Positions 33,756-42,807 of a stretch of DNA of 64,000 nucleotides are shown in pieces. The stretch lies in assembly GCF_003336675.1 (NCBI RefSeq), contig NZ_QPII01000006.1:1-64000 (forward strand), given 5' to 3'. The position numbers and the translations under genes were made by a program. Under the pieces are notes generated by a model. It worked only from the letters and a program-made list of their open reading frames with translations, ran no database searches and had not been told where the DNA came from. The stretch is from Billgrantia montanilacus (lineage in GTDB: Bacteria; Pseudomonadota; Gammaproteobacteria; Pseudomonadales; Halomonadaceae). Numbering within the stretch: position 1 is the first letter of the stretch; each line of letters opens with the position of its first letter.

Positions 33756-36087
33756 TCACTTTTCCTTTCAGCATGATATCCAGAAATCTCAATACTTCGT
33801 CGAAAACCTGCTGGACACACAATTCTCTCGAATTAGAAAAATCTATCCAGGGAGGTGCAATAACAGTTGAGTTCAGTGTATACCTGTCATGTGAACTAAC
33901 ACCACCTGCCGTTCTAAGAAAATAGTTCTCAGGAGAAAAACCTAACATCCAAGTTTCAATTCCTAATGCGGCGCCTAGCTCAATTGGCAATGAACTTATA
34001 CCTACCAACAAATCTAAGTCACATAGATAGTTTCCAAAAGCTTGAAAGTCATTAAACATATCAATATCATTTATTGTTCTTATTCCATTATTCAAGCAAT
34101 ATTCTATTTCATCTTCGTCCATTGAATGCTGAATTGACCAAAGCTCGACACCATCTATTTTCAAAAGCGGAGCAAAATCATTTACATCAAGATACATCAT
34201 TTTTCTCGCACCAGTACGTATGTGACTCCTCCAAAGTATACCAATTTTTAACTTATCGTTATTAGGAATAACATTCTTATAATTTGGAAGCCTCAAATAG
34301 GGACCTTCTTTCGGCCTTAAAATATCACCGAGCACATAGTTGAAAAAAACATTTTGCCCAAAAGTAATTAAATCGGAACTGTTTAGATAATAACGGCAAT
34401 CTTCAGTTAAGTATTTTGAAATTTTCTCTCCAAACCCATTAAGACGAACACTTTTTTCAACGCTGAAATTTCCCGATAGATTTTTTAATCTATCAACTGG
34501 TATAAACTGTATATCTGGAAAAGATTTATTAAAAATATCTAACAAGCGAGGGTCGCAAGAAACTATTACTTTTCTATAAAATGATGATAATGCAGTGTAA
34601 AATTGTGCTGTCCTTACTTCATCACCGACTCCTTCATCGCCAATCAAAAAAATTGTACTACCAGATTTGTCATTAAGCCTTTCATAGTTAAGAAATCGAT
34701 TACCATAATGACTTTTTAATGCTAACCAATGCTTTGCATACCTTTTTGAATATTGACCTCTAATATAATCCCCTGACATAAGAAGGCTAATAGTCAGTTC
34801 ACCTTTGACATCTCGGGCACCAGATCTGCCTGCTCCCGCAGTTCCATAGCCTATCCTATCTCTGAGATTAATAATATCTTGCATAGATCTACCAACTCGG
34901 GGCAGAGCAAAGCGGATCCCCGTTGCGGCTAATGTATCAGATGGATCCTGAACGAGTACTCGTTGAAAACTATCTCTAGCTGAAAAATAATCATCGGCAG
35001 CAAGCGCAGTAAAACCATTGGCTACATAAACAGGCATAAGATGAGCTGCCCTTAGAGATGTTTTAGCTAATTGTAAAACAATACTGTATTTTTCTTTTTT
35101 TACTAAAAACTTAAGAAATGCATCCTGCGTGTTTAAATCCATGCTTCCAAAATGTTGAATGAAATAATCATATACTTCATCATATTTATTACTTATTTTT
35201 TCATGCAGATGTTTTCCTGAATGTAACAATGATAAAAGAGACGCACTTTCATAGCTCTGAGGTATATCAAATTCTATATCCTCTTGATTGACTATATAAT
35301 CCTGAAGATAAGAAAAAAATAAACTCAAATAAGAAGCATTCCTCAACCCTTCTCTATTATATAAATCCACTAGATTATTTCTTACGAAAACACTATGCCC
35401 AAAAGCGTTCAGCGAAGGTATGAATTTAATTAATAAATCCCAGTCATAGAGATCAACACCTTCGGCTTCAATAAAGGACTTAGGATCTGTAGCACCGTTT
35501 TCCTGATAATGTACCGAATACTCAATCCACAATACAGCGTAATAATCCTTTTTTTCTCTTGTATCGTTTGTATTAAACCATTTTTTTGCATCGTGAAGAA
35601 TAGATATTTTCTTTGTGAAATCATACCCAGAAATACTTACTCTTTCCAGAAAAGCGACTACCAGCTTTGTATTTCTTTTTGGACCGTACAAAATTTCTGC
35701 GTAGAGAGCATCAAGCAACTTATCTGCAAGTACACCATAAAAACTTGAATAGTAACATTTTATAACCACTAATTTCTGCGGAACTGACAACAGACTGTAG
35801 TCAATACCTAACGCTATTTTAGAAGCAGATTTAAATCGCCTCAACTTGAAATTAAATAAAAATTGTTCGTACGCCTGACTTTGATTATATTTTTTTGAAG
35901 CCCCAGAAAACCAAGCCTCATCATATTCTTCATAAACAGTACTTAAGCATTTTTCATGGTAATCTTTGAAAACTGAGTCTAGCCATTGGCCATTAAGCTT
36001 TTCATCTATTTTTTTATCAATATGTCTATCAAGTTTATTCTTTAGCTTGGTTAAGTAAAACCTTGGGCTAACTATTTTAGTTTTCAT
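33736..36087 (-). CDS. Large TPR-like protein with C-terminal GT41/GT9-like domain
   Basis: The ATG at 36087 (MKTKIVSPRFY) is preferred to a TTG at 36102. The 783-residue product starts with about 430 residues of helical repeats resembling TPR/half-a-TPR motifs, such as YFSARDSFQRVLVQDPSDTL. The C-terminal GT-B-like part contains FLIGDEGVGDEVRTAQFYTA, IGILWRSHIRTGARKMMYLD, LWSIQHSMDEDEIEYCL and LLVGISSLPIELGAALGIET. This recalls TPR-fused GT41 or heptosyltransferase-like domains. Such proteins often glycosylate proteins, so a protein or glycan acceptor are both possible. The region is very AT-rich (14/60 GC in 35161-35220). Confidence 0.55.
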   Translation of the reverse strand: MKTKIVSPRFYLTKLKNKLDRHIDKKIDEKLNGQWLDSVFKDYHEKCLSTVYEEYDEAWFSGASKKYNQSQAYEQFLFNFKLRRFKSASKIALGIDYSLLSVPQKLVVIKCYYSSFYGVLADKLLDALYAEILYGPKRNTKLVVAFLERVSISGYDFTKKISILHDAKKWFNTNDTREKKDYYAVLWIEYSVHYQENGATDPKSFIEAEGVDLYDWDLLIKFIPSLNAFGHSVFVRNNLVDLYNREGLRNASYLSLFFSYLQDYIVNQEDIEFDIPQSYESASLLSLLHSGKHLHEKISNKYDEVYDYFIQHFGSMDLNTQDAFLKFLVKKEKYSIVLQLAKTSLRAAHLMPVYVANGFTALAADDYFSARDSFQRVLVQDPSDTLAATGIRFALPRVGRSMQDIINLRDRIGYGTAGAGRSGARDVKGELTISLLMSGDYIRGQYSKRYAKHWLALKSHYGNRFLNYERLNDKSGSTIFLIGDEGVGDEVRTAQFYTALSSFYRKVIVSCDPRLLDIFNKSFPDIQFIPVDRLKNLSGNFSVEKSVRLNGFGEKISKYLTEDCRYYLNSSDLITFGQNVFFNYVLGDILRPKEGPYLRLPNYKNVIPNNDKLKIGILWRSHIRTGARKMMYLDVNDFAPLLKIDGVELWSIQHSMDEDEIEYCLNNGIRTINDIDMFNDFQAFGNYLCDLDLLVGISSLPIELGAALGIETWMLGFSPENYFLRTAGGVSSHDRYTLNSTVIAPPWIDFSNSRELCVQQVFDEVLRFLDIMLKGKVNEMDVN

Positions 36088-36142
36088 GCAGATACCAATC
36101 AAAAAAAATTATAATATAGGGTAATATTTTTCTTATAGACCA

Positions 36143-37270
36143 TCATCTATTATTTTTAAAGTAACTAATATTTTCACCAAAACCACGAAAGTATAGCCCT
36201 AACTTTTCCCAAAAAGAAATTTTCCAACCAATTTTAATGCAAAACTGATCAAAAAAGGGCCGAACACACTCATAATAAACCTCATCGATATAACTAAAAA
36301 GTTTATTATAGTCATGATATTGAGATTTAATATTACTCCTTACGGACTTCATGAGCTCATAAGGCGCAACATCTCGAACAGATATACCATCATTTTCCAT
36401 AGCTTCAAAAATGCCTGTTTTCAAAAGTCCTGTTTTGGATATTCCAAACGAACGACAGTCTTCAGCCATCAAGAAACTAGGCTTTCTATTTCTAAGAAAG
36501 TGAATATGTCCATGCAGCCTGTAGCCAATATGCAAATCAATATCTTCATAAAATTTTAAATGTTCAGAATCACCTGAAATATCTTTTTCTATAAATCCTA
36601 ATGACACTGCATAGTCTGCAATTAACTTCGGTATTTTATTCGGCTTGCTGTGATGTACTACATACAAGTCTGAATCAGAAAATTCACGCTTTATAAGTGA
36701 TAATAGCTTTTTTGATTGAGATAAAAATTTTGTATTATGCTGTATAGTAAAGGCCACTGATTTAACACTTTCAGGTGGAACAAACTTTTCCGTAATTTTT
36801 TCATCATCATACAAGGCCAAGTCTCCGATATAACTTGCCCTAATATTATTTCTTATTAACATTTCATGAATTAACTGATCACGACAAGGAATTGTACCTG
36901 AGCTGTTTGCCAAAAGCTGAAGTATCTCTTTCGTTTCTTTATTGTATTCATAATTTTTATAAGTATCGACATTTGCCACTAAATTCTGAAATGAACATCC
37001 TGTGACATAAATTTTATTAGAAATATCGGTAATATCAGAATACATTTTAAACAGTGAAGGATAAGTATCATTATTTACAGAAAAACCAGGTATTAATATT
37101 GTCCGCACCTCTTCTTTATCTATTCCCTCTAACGAATCTTCTCTAAAATAGATGTCTGGATCATAGCTAGGTACTCGATATCTTACTAGTTTAATTGCGG
37201 AGTCTGTAATTAACGAATCTCCAACATTTTTAGATTTATGCCTAGGGTATGTGGTTAATAATATATCCAT
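36143..37270 (-). CDS. Second polysaccharide pyruvyl transferase-family protein
   Basis: The 375-residue product begins LLTTYPRHKSKNVGDSLITD, with the N-V-G-D motif typical of PF04230. It continues through ILIPGFSVNND and VTGCSFQNLV to DIDLHIGYRLHGHIHFLRNR, where R-L-H-G is the diagnostic motif near the active site. MAEDCRSFG follows. It is likely to add a pyruvate ketal or a related group to the glycan, or to act as a related transferase. It differs strongly from the copy at 19589-20641. It lies between the TPR protein and pseI on the minus strand. Confidence 0.75.
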   Translation of the reverse strand: MDILLTTYPRHKSKNVGDSLITDSAIKLVRYRVPSYDPDIYFREDSLEGIDKEEVRTILIPGFSVNNDTYPSLFKMYSDITDISNKIYVTGCSFQNLVANVDTYKNYEYNKETKEILQLLANSSGTIPCRDQLIHEMLIRNNIRASYIGDLALYDDEKITEKFVPPESVKSVAFTIQHNTKFLSQSKKLLSLIKREFSDSDLYVVHHSKPNKIPKLIADYAVSLGFIEKDISGDSEHLKFYEDIDLHIGYRLHGHIHFLRNRKPSFLMAEDCRSFGISKTGLLKTGIFEAMENDGISVRDVAPYELMKSVRSNIKSQYHDYNKLFSYIDEVYYECVRPFFDQFCIKIGWKISFWEKLGLYFRGFGENISYFKNNR

Positions 37271-37302
37271 AAATAGAATCGAATATCTCCGTTTCTAGTA
37301 AT

Positions 37303-38361
37303 TTAATAATTTTTTATCAGAAACCACGCCAAAGGTGTTCCTACTTTTAAATCTTCACTTGCAATACTGCCGACTACTTGGCTTAAATAACGTGGAGCCA
37401 AACCAAACCCAGGCCTAACACTTCGAACATTTTCCTCAGTAATGGTCTCACCTTTTTTTATTGGTTTACAAACATAGAGAGAACGCCGGAACTTCGCATT
37501 ACCCTTCTCGCTTTCTGAACGGCCAGACTTCACTTTTCCCAATGCTGCCCAAGCGGCTTTGGCCTGACGGCAAAGATCTGTCATGTCTGTAGGCTCAAGA
37601 GAGAAGCTATCATCGGGTCCACCTCCTTTTCTATCAAGAGTGAAATGTTTTTCCACAATTGAAGCACCCAATGCAACACTGGCAATAGCCGTTGTGTTGT
37701 CCAGCGTGTGATCTGATAAACCGGTTACCAACCCATGGCGCTCGATCATTGCAGGAATGGTACGAAGGTTGTATTCATCCGCAGGCGCAGGATAACCACT
37801 CACACAGTGAAGAATTGCCAATTCGCGGCATCCACCATCTATTGCGGCCTCGATGGCTTCTTTTACTTCATCTTCATTGGTCATTCCAGTTGAAATAATC
37901 ATCGGCTTGCCCGTACTGGCGACATACCGGATTAGTGGCAAGTCAATCGCCTCAAAAGACGCTATTTTATAGGCCGGCGCATTAAGATCCTCCAGCAGGT
38001 CTACTGCCGTATTATCAAACGGGGAGCTGAAGATAGGAATATCCAGCTTTCGCGCGTGCTCAAACAAAGGTTTATGCCAATCCCAAGGCATGTGTGCTTC
38101 TTGGTAAAGCTGATACAGAGTTTTTCCATCCCACAACCCGCCATGAATCTGAAAATCTTCAGAGTCGCAATTCAATGTAATGGTATCTGCAGTGTAAGTT
38201 TGCAGTTTTACTGCATCCGCACCGGCTTTTTTTGCTTCATCAATAATTTGGAGAGCCGTTTCGAGCTTTCCGTTATGGTTCGCAGACAATTCGGCGATGA
38301 TATAAGGTGGCTCATCAGCTGCGATTCGCCGGCCTGCAATGTTAATCGACGGTATAGTCAT
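37303..38361 (-). CDS. pseI: Pseudaminic acid synthase PseI
   Basis: The 352-residue NeuB-family enzyme condenses 2,4-diacetamido-2,4,6-trideoxy-L-altrose with phosphoenolpyruvate to form pseudaminic acid. The TIM-barrel part shows IIAELSANHNGKLE, ADAVKLQTYTADTITL, IFSSPFDNTAVDLLEDLN, YKIASFEAIDLPLI, LHCVSGYPAP and VEKHFTLDRKGGGPDDSFSL. The metal-ligand histidines and catalytic residues of the family are intact. The C-terminal antifreeze-like (SAF) domain includes KGETITEENVRSVRPGFGL. L-altrose-type substrates and neighbours PseB, C, F, G and H set this apart from NeuB and LegI. Confidence 0.95.
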   Translation of the reverse strand: MTIPSINIAGRRIAADEPPYIIAELSANHNGKLETALQIIDEAKKAGADAVKLQTYTADTITLNCDSEDFQIHGGLWDGKTLYQLYQEAHMPWDWHKPLFEHARKLDIPIFSSPFDNTAVDLLEDLNAPAYKIASFEAIDLPLIRYVASTGKPMIISTGMTNEDEVKEAIEAAIDGGCRELAILHCVSGYPAPADEYNLRTIPAMIERHGLVTGLSDHTLDNTTAIASVALGASIVEKHFTLDRKGGGPDDSFSLEPTDMTDLCRQAKAAWAALGKVKSGRSESEKGNAKFRRSLYVCKPIKKGETITEENVRSVRPGFGLAPRYLSQVVGSIASEDLKVGTPLAWFLIKNY

Positions 38362-38376
38362 GGATCACTATCTCCT

Positions 38377-38886
38377 TCAGTCAGTTCGATACCATTCATT
38401 TTCCAATAGGCCGAAGCAAATGATGTCGTGGTAGGTTTCTCCGTCGAAATGCTGGTCACGTAGCACTCCCTCTTTCAAAAAGCCTAGTTTTTCATGGAAC
38501 TTAACTGAGCGATGATTATAAGCAAGTGCGTGTCCGCAAATTTTATGGAGAGCTAGTTGAATAAAAGCATACTCTAGGGCAGCATTACCCATGTCTGTTC
38601 CTGTACCTTTTGGTGCATCGGGTGATGCATAAAAACCCCAATCTGCCACCTTAGTATTATTCTCTCTTTCAATGCTAATGAATCCTAACGGATTACCTTT
38701 AATTTCATAAATCAACAAATACTTATTTTTTTGATCATTTGCAGCTTCGAACCATTTCCTGTGCTCTTGAAGGCTGATATTGTGCTGAGTATACATAAAG
38801 CGACGGATACTGGGGTGGTTTCGCCATTTTAAGACAAGACTCAAATCACTTTCACTCATCAATCTAATCAAGCCATCAAATTTCAT
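38377..38886 (-). CDS. pseH: PseH-type UDP-4-amino-sugar N-acetyltransferase
   Basis: The GNAT acetyltransferase has 169 residues from the ATG at 38886 (MKFDGLIRLM), which has AGGA upstream; an ATG at 38913 would add nine residues. It shows VLKWRNHPSIRRFMY near the N-terminus, a GNAT core with NPLGFISIE, DWGFYASPDAPKGTGTDMG (acetyl-CoA loop) and ALAYNHRSVKFHEKLGF. It acetylates the 4-amino group of UDP-4-amino-4,6-dideoxy-N-acetyl-beta-L-altrosamine, the third step of the pathway. It sits between pseI and the sulfotransferase-like gene. Confidence 0.85.
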   Translation of the reverse strand: MKFDGLIRLMSESDLSLVLKWRNHPSIRRFMYTQHNISLQEHRKWFEAANDQKNKYLLIYEIKGNPLGFISIERENNTKVADWGFYASPDAPKGTGTDMGNAALEYAFIQLALHKICGHALAYNHRSVKFHEKLGFLKEGVLRDQHFDGETYHDIICFGLLENEWYRTD

Positions 38887-38930
38887 CACTAATCCTTTAA
38901 CCAAAATCAGCAAACCATACGACTAAAACA

Positions 38931-39848
38931 TCAGCTAACATCAAAATAGTGACAACCTTTTAATTTTATTATTGTACTTTCTTGTGCTCTCGAGCCAGTA
39001 ATATTATAATTTTCTAGTATTGATTTTTTTGTTTTCTTGCTCAGTCTGCAGTTATCTCTAATCTTTAATTTCGCGTCTAATTTTGGCGCGATACTGATTA
39101 TCCAATCTCTTGTTAATCTGCGAACAAAAGGCGGACAACGAAACCATAGCCTTGCTAGTGACATAGCTATTATTCCTTGTCTCTCATTATTCTTTTTTAT
39201 TACTATTGTCGAAACTTGCCACCGATTATTTATTTCAGCCACCGCTTTAAATTTATTTGCTACAAGATATTCCGCAGGGATTATTATCTGCTTCATTCCT
39301 GAAAAAGCGTCAATGACCGTTTGTGGTTCAATCCCACATACTCCAAAGAATTTTTTCTCATCACTCTTCACCAAATCATAGTATTTATTAATTGAGGAAA
39401 GGTCTATTGGATCGTGTACATCTCTCGTTCGAAACTGATTCCATACAACCTTTCCATAGCAAGACTCAATCCAGTCTACAGGATTTCTCAGTAACAATAT
39501 TATTGTAGGATTTCGAAACACCTGAGAAATTCTATTTGCCAATTCGTTTATTTCAATTGTATGCGAGGGTCTACACCAGCCTTCAAATGAGACAACTATA
39601 TCCTTGCCTGTTGATTTAGCGTACATTAATGCATGATTCAACTTAGAATTCCATTTCGAACTAATGGTGTCGAATTCTTCTCCATGACTATTCCATAACC
39701 CTGAAAACAAAGACGCGTCCATGTCAAGACCAGGAATGTTAGATTTACCAATTCCAATGTATGCTACATGTTCAATGTTAGGAAAAATAGTCTTTTGAAG
39801 TGTTGTGCTTGCTGCTCTAGGTAGCCCTATATGCACATATATAGCCAT
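38931..39848 (-). CDS. Sulfotransferase-like protein inside the pseudaminic acid operon
   Basis: The 305-residue product begins YVHIGLPRAASTTLQKTIFP. The G-L-P-R-A-A-S-T-T-L segment corresponds to the 5'-phosphosulfate-binding loop of PAPS-dependent sulfotransferases. IILLLRNPVDWIESCY (about 117-132) matches the 3'-phosphate-binding motif (R-x-P...S). The remaining alpha/beta domain and C-terminal basic region (SKKTKKSILE) fit the family. It would transfer sulfate to a sugar or glycan. It overlaps pseG by one base and lies between pseG and pseH, so it is expressed with the pathway. The cysD-cysNC genes at 47.7-50.5 kb make PAPS, supporting the assignment. The acceptor is unknown. Confidence 0.65.
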   Translation of the reverse strand: MAIYVHIGLPRAASTTLQKTIFPNIEHVAYIGIGKSNIPGLDMDASLFSGLWNSHGEEFDTISSKWNSKLNHALMYAKSTGKDIVVSFEGWCRPSHTIEINELANRISQVFRNPTIILLLRNPVDWIESCYGKVVWNQFRTRDVHDPIDLSSINKYYDLVKSDEKKFFGVCGIEPQTVIDAFSGMKQIIIPAEYLVANKFKAVAEINNRWQVSTIVIKKNNERQGIIAMSLARLWFRCPPFVRRLTRDWIISIAPKLDAKLKIRDNCRLSKKTKKSILENYNITGSRAQESTIIKLKGCHYFDVS

Positions 39849-40945
39849 TAGTTTGCCTTAGAATAAACTTCCATTACTTTAATGACTTTAGAGCATCCCT
39901 TACCATCAGTGACTTCAGAGGATTTTTTTGAAAGTTTTTCTACCATATTGGAAGACGAGATTCTTGTATACAGTTCTTTTAATTCGTCTTGAATTCTAGT
40001 GAGTTCTTTGATAAGAACTACTGCACCGTATTGTTCTAGCTCAAATGCTACCTTCCTTTGATTTTCGGCAAGCACGATCATAATAGTAGGCAAGCCTAAG
40101 CAACACCTCTCCCAGGATGTAGAGCCTCCAGCCCCTATAGCCAGATCACTTTCTGCCATAAGTGCTGCCATTTTTGTGACGTTAATCTGCAATTCAGAAG
40201 ATCCCGGGAATGCGTCTAGCTCACTTTTTATCTCTTCAATCCATGGGGAGCTACTACCTAGAATAACGACGAAATGACAGTCATGCACAAACTCAGTCGA
40301 TGCTAAAGCATTTATAATTTTCCCAGTGATATTGTCTTTATCTACTCCACCCAAGCTTATTAATATTGTTTTTATCTTTCGGTTTTTACGTCGATTTATG
40401 CTATAGGATCGTAAATCTGAAAACTCTGGTCGCAGCAATGCATACTCGGCTCCACAGAGAATGTTACAATGATTTGGCACCAAACTTGAGTAGTCGGCAG
40501 AAGCTCGCCCCAATGTCTGGTCTAAAAGTATATCGCAATCATGAGTACGGTTGGCTAAATCATCTATAACAAGTGCTTTAGCATCAGAGTTAATTGTCGA
40601 CGTCCAACTCGAGTCCAGTGAGTAGTGATCCAGAACTATCCAATCAGGTTTGATCTGGCTAATAGCTTTTTGACAAGCTCGGGCATCCTCTGCGGGTGTG
40701 CAGCCAAGCCAGGACAAATAAGGCGTTTCTGATTCAGAAAAACCCGTCTCGTGGCTGGTGCGATGCACCTCATAAACTGGAAAGCCGCAATTACGAATGT
40801 GGTCTATATGGTCCCCCGGCTGACTGCGTACAAAAAAACAACAGTCGTGTCCTCTGGCTGCAAGCCCATTAGCTAGCGTAAGGCATCGCATGATATGACC
40901 TGTGCCAATCTTCGGAGAGGCATCTGCTCTGAACGCAACTTTCAT
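39848..40945 (-). CDS. pseG: UDP-2,4-diacetamido-2,4,6-trideoxy-beta-L-altropyranose hydrolase PseG
   Basis: The 365-residue GT-B-fold hydrolase releases UDP from the diacetamido sugar before condensation by PseI. Key segments are FRADASPKIGTGHIMRCLTL (N-terminal loop with the catalytic His of the G-x-G-H motif), VIDDLANRTHDCDILLDQTL and TILISLGGVDKDNITGKI. AIGAGGSTSWERCCLGLPTI is the UDP-binding site. The length is typical. It is coupled to pseF upstream (ATGA overlap) and to the sulfotransferase-like gene downstream. Confidence 0.93.
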   Translation of the reverse strand: MKVAFRADASPKIGTGHIMRCLTLANGLAARGHDCCFFVRSQPGDHIDHIRNCGFPVYEVHRTSHETGFSESETPYLSWLGCTPAEDARACQKAISQIKPDWIVLDHYSLDSSWTSTINSDAKALVIDDLANRTHDCDILLDQTLGRASADYSSLVPNHCNILCGAEYALLRPEFSDLRSYSINRRKNRKIKTILISLGGVDKDNITGKIINALASTEFVHDCHFVVILGSSSPWIEEIKSELDAFPGSSELQINVTKMAALMAESDLAIGAGGSTSWERCCLGLPTIMIVLAENQRKVAFELEQYGAVVLIKELTRIQDELKELYTRISSSNMVEKLSKKSSEVTDGKGCSKVIKVMEVYSKAN

Positions 40946-41646
40946 GAGCTTTCACCAAATTGGGCTTGCATAGCTTTTAGCATCCACTCGGCTCGCTCCC
41001 AATCTTCAAGAGTATCTACATCCTGCACTCGATAACGAGGCAAGATAATAGGTTTAGAACGCTCTCCGAAAATCATTTTTTCATCAAGCCACGCCTTTTT
41101 ACGTCCCCAGTAGAATTGGCCTGCGTCATGATATGCTTCTTCTAGATCTTGCGAGCGAGTATTGAAATGTTCAGCATTAAACATCTGGATACGATCATAA
41201 TCTGTTATGCGAATTGCTCTTTGAATAGGAAAAGCATAACTCGTCACGGAAAATGCGTAATCTATTGTCTCGTCATCAAGAGCGACTAAACCTCTAATAA
41301 TATCTTCTGCACTTACAAATGGTGCTGTAGCATATAGACAGCAAACCTTTTCAACTTTCTCACCTGCCTTAGTCAACCACTCTATCCCATGCCGAATAAC
41401 AGGGATGGTTCCTGTATGGTCCCCAGAAAGAGATGCAGGACGGAGAAATGGAACACTAGCACCGTAACTCTTTGCCACTTCGGCAATATCTTCATAGTCA
41501 GTTGAAACAATGATCTTATCAAAGCAGTCTGCCCTTTGTGCAGCCTCAATAGACCAGGCAATCATTGGTTTACCACAGAAAGGTTTAATATTTTTGCGAG
41601 GAATGCGTTTGCTGCCTCCCCTCGCAGGAATAATAGCGACTTTCAT
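40942..41646 (-). CDS. pseF: Pseudaminic acid cytidylyltransferase PseF
   Basis: The 234-residue enzyme activates pseudaminic acid with CTP to CMP-pseudaminate. It carries VAIIPARGGSKRIPRKNIKP (CTP-binding loop), PMIAWSIEAAQRADCFDKII, VSTDYEDIAEVAKSYGA and YHDAGQFYWGRKKAW, in the order of the CMP-sialic acid synthetase family. It overlaps pseC by four bases. No other CMP-sugar synthetase is in the window. Confidence 0.93.
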   Translation of the reverse strand: MKVAIIPARGGSKRIPRKNIKPFCGKPMIAWSIEAAQRADCFDKIIVSTDYEDIAEVAKSYGASVPFLRPASLSGDHTGTIPVIRHGIEWLTKAGEKVEKVCCLYATAPFVSAEDIIRGLVALDDETIDYAFSVTSYAFPIQRAIRITDYDRIQMFNAEHFNTRSQDLEEAYHDAGQFYWGRKKAWLDEKMIFGERSKPIILPRYRVQDVDTLEDWERAEWMLKAMQAQFGESS

Positions 41647-42803
41647 AAGTTCAACGCCCGATCCAACGCTGCAACGACTTCATCCTGCTGGCATTCGGTT
41701 AAGCCTGAGAACATTGGCAAACTGATTGCTTCGCGATAGTACGACTCTGCCTGTGGAAAATCTCCGTTACTGAATCCCAAATATTGATAATACGGCTGTG
41801 TATGAACTGGGATATAGTGAATATTGACGCCGATACCCTGTTCGCGAAGCGATTCAAATACCTCCCGATGAGATTTACCGATCTGATCTAACTTGAGACG
41901 AATTACATACAAGTGCAATCCGGAGTAACTATCAGGATGTTGCCAGGGGGTTTTTACTGGCTTGTCGCCTAAGAGTTGATCATAACGATTAGCTAGCTCA
42001 TGCCTTCTTGCAACAAATTCATCAAGACGCTGTAGCTGAGATAATCCGAGCGCCGCTTGAAGCTCGGTCATACGGTAGTTAAATCCAAGATCTATCTGCT
42101 GGTAATACCAAGGACCATCAGGCTGTTGGGTCATTTTACCTGGATCCCGAGTAATACCGTGGCTGCGAAGTAACTCCATTCGCTCTGCCAACAGCTCATT
42201 GTTCGTCAGCGCCATGCCACCTTCAGCAGTGGTAATGATTTTGACCGGATGAAAACTGAAGACTGTTATATCACTGAATCGACAGTTGCCAATAAACTCA
42301 TCTTGATACTTCCCTCCTATAGCGTGGGATGCGTCCTCAATGACCCTGAACCCAAAGCGCTGAGATAACTTATAGATAGTTTGCATATCACAAGGCTGGC
42401 CACAAAGGTGAACAGCCACAACTACCTTTGGCAATTGCCCGTGCTTCTGAGCTATTTCTAGTTTGCGCTCTAATGCCACAGGGCACAAATTGTAGGTTTC
42501 AGGATCAATGTCTACGAAGTCGACCTCCGCCCCGCAATAAAGTCCACAATTTGCGGAAGCGACGAATGTCACCGGAGAGGTCCATAAAAGATCGCCAGAA
42601 CCTAGTCCTAAGGCGGCACACGCAACGTGCAGCGCTGAGGTGGCACTATTCATCGTTAGGGCCCTTTCCGCCCCCACATGATCAGCTACAGCTTTCTCAA
42701 AACGAGGAGCTACAGGACCTTGAGTGAGAAAGTCTGACTTTAACACCTCTACAACCGTATCAACATCAGCCTGACTGATATCCTGTCGACCATAAGGAAT
42801 CAT
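41643..42803 (-). CDS. pseC: UDP-4-amino-4,6-dideoxy-N-acetyl-beta-L-altrosamine transaminase PseC
   Basis: The 386-residue PLP enzyme of the DegT/DnrJ/EryC1 family adds the 4-amino group to the product of PseB, using glutamate. MIPYGRQDISQADVDTVVEV is the typical start. VIEDASHAIGGKY and DITVFSFHPVKIITTAEGGM contain the PLP-binding residues, including the Schiff-base Lys in H-P-V-K. YRMTELQAALGLSQLQRLDE and GVNIHYIPVHTQPYY follow. It sits five bases after pseB on the minus strand. Confidence 0.93.
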   Translation of the reverse strand: MIPYGRQDISQADVDTVVEVLKSDFLTQGPVAPRFEKAVADHVGAERALTMNSATSALHVACAALGLGSGDLLWTSPVTFVASANCGLYCGAEVDFVDIDPETYNLCPVALERKLEIAQKHGQLPKVVVAVHLCGQPCDMQTIYKLSQRFGFRVIEDASHAIGGKYQDEFIGNCRFSDITVFSFHPVKIITTAEGGMALTNNELLAERMELLRSHGITRDPGKMTQQPDGPWYYQQIDLGFNYRMTELQAALGLSQLQRLDEFVARRHELANRYDQLLGDKPVKTPWQHPDSYSGLHLYVIRLKLDQIGKSHREVFESLREQGIGVNIHYIPVHTQPYYQYLGFSNGDFPQAESYYREAISLPMFSGLTECQQDEVVAALDRALNL

Positions 42804-42807
42804 ACGT

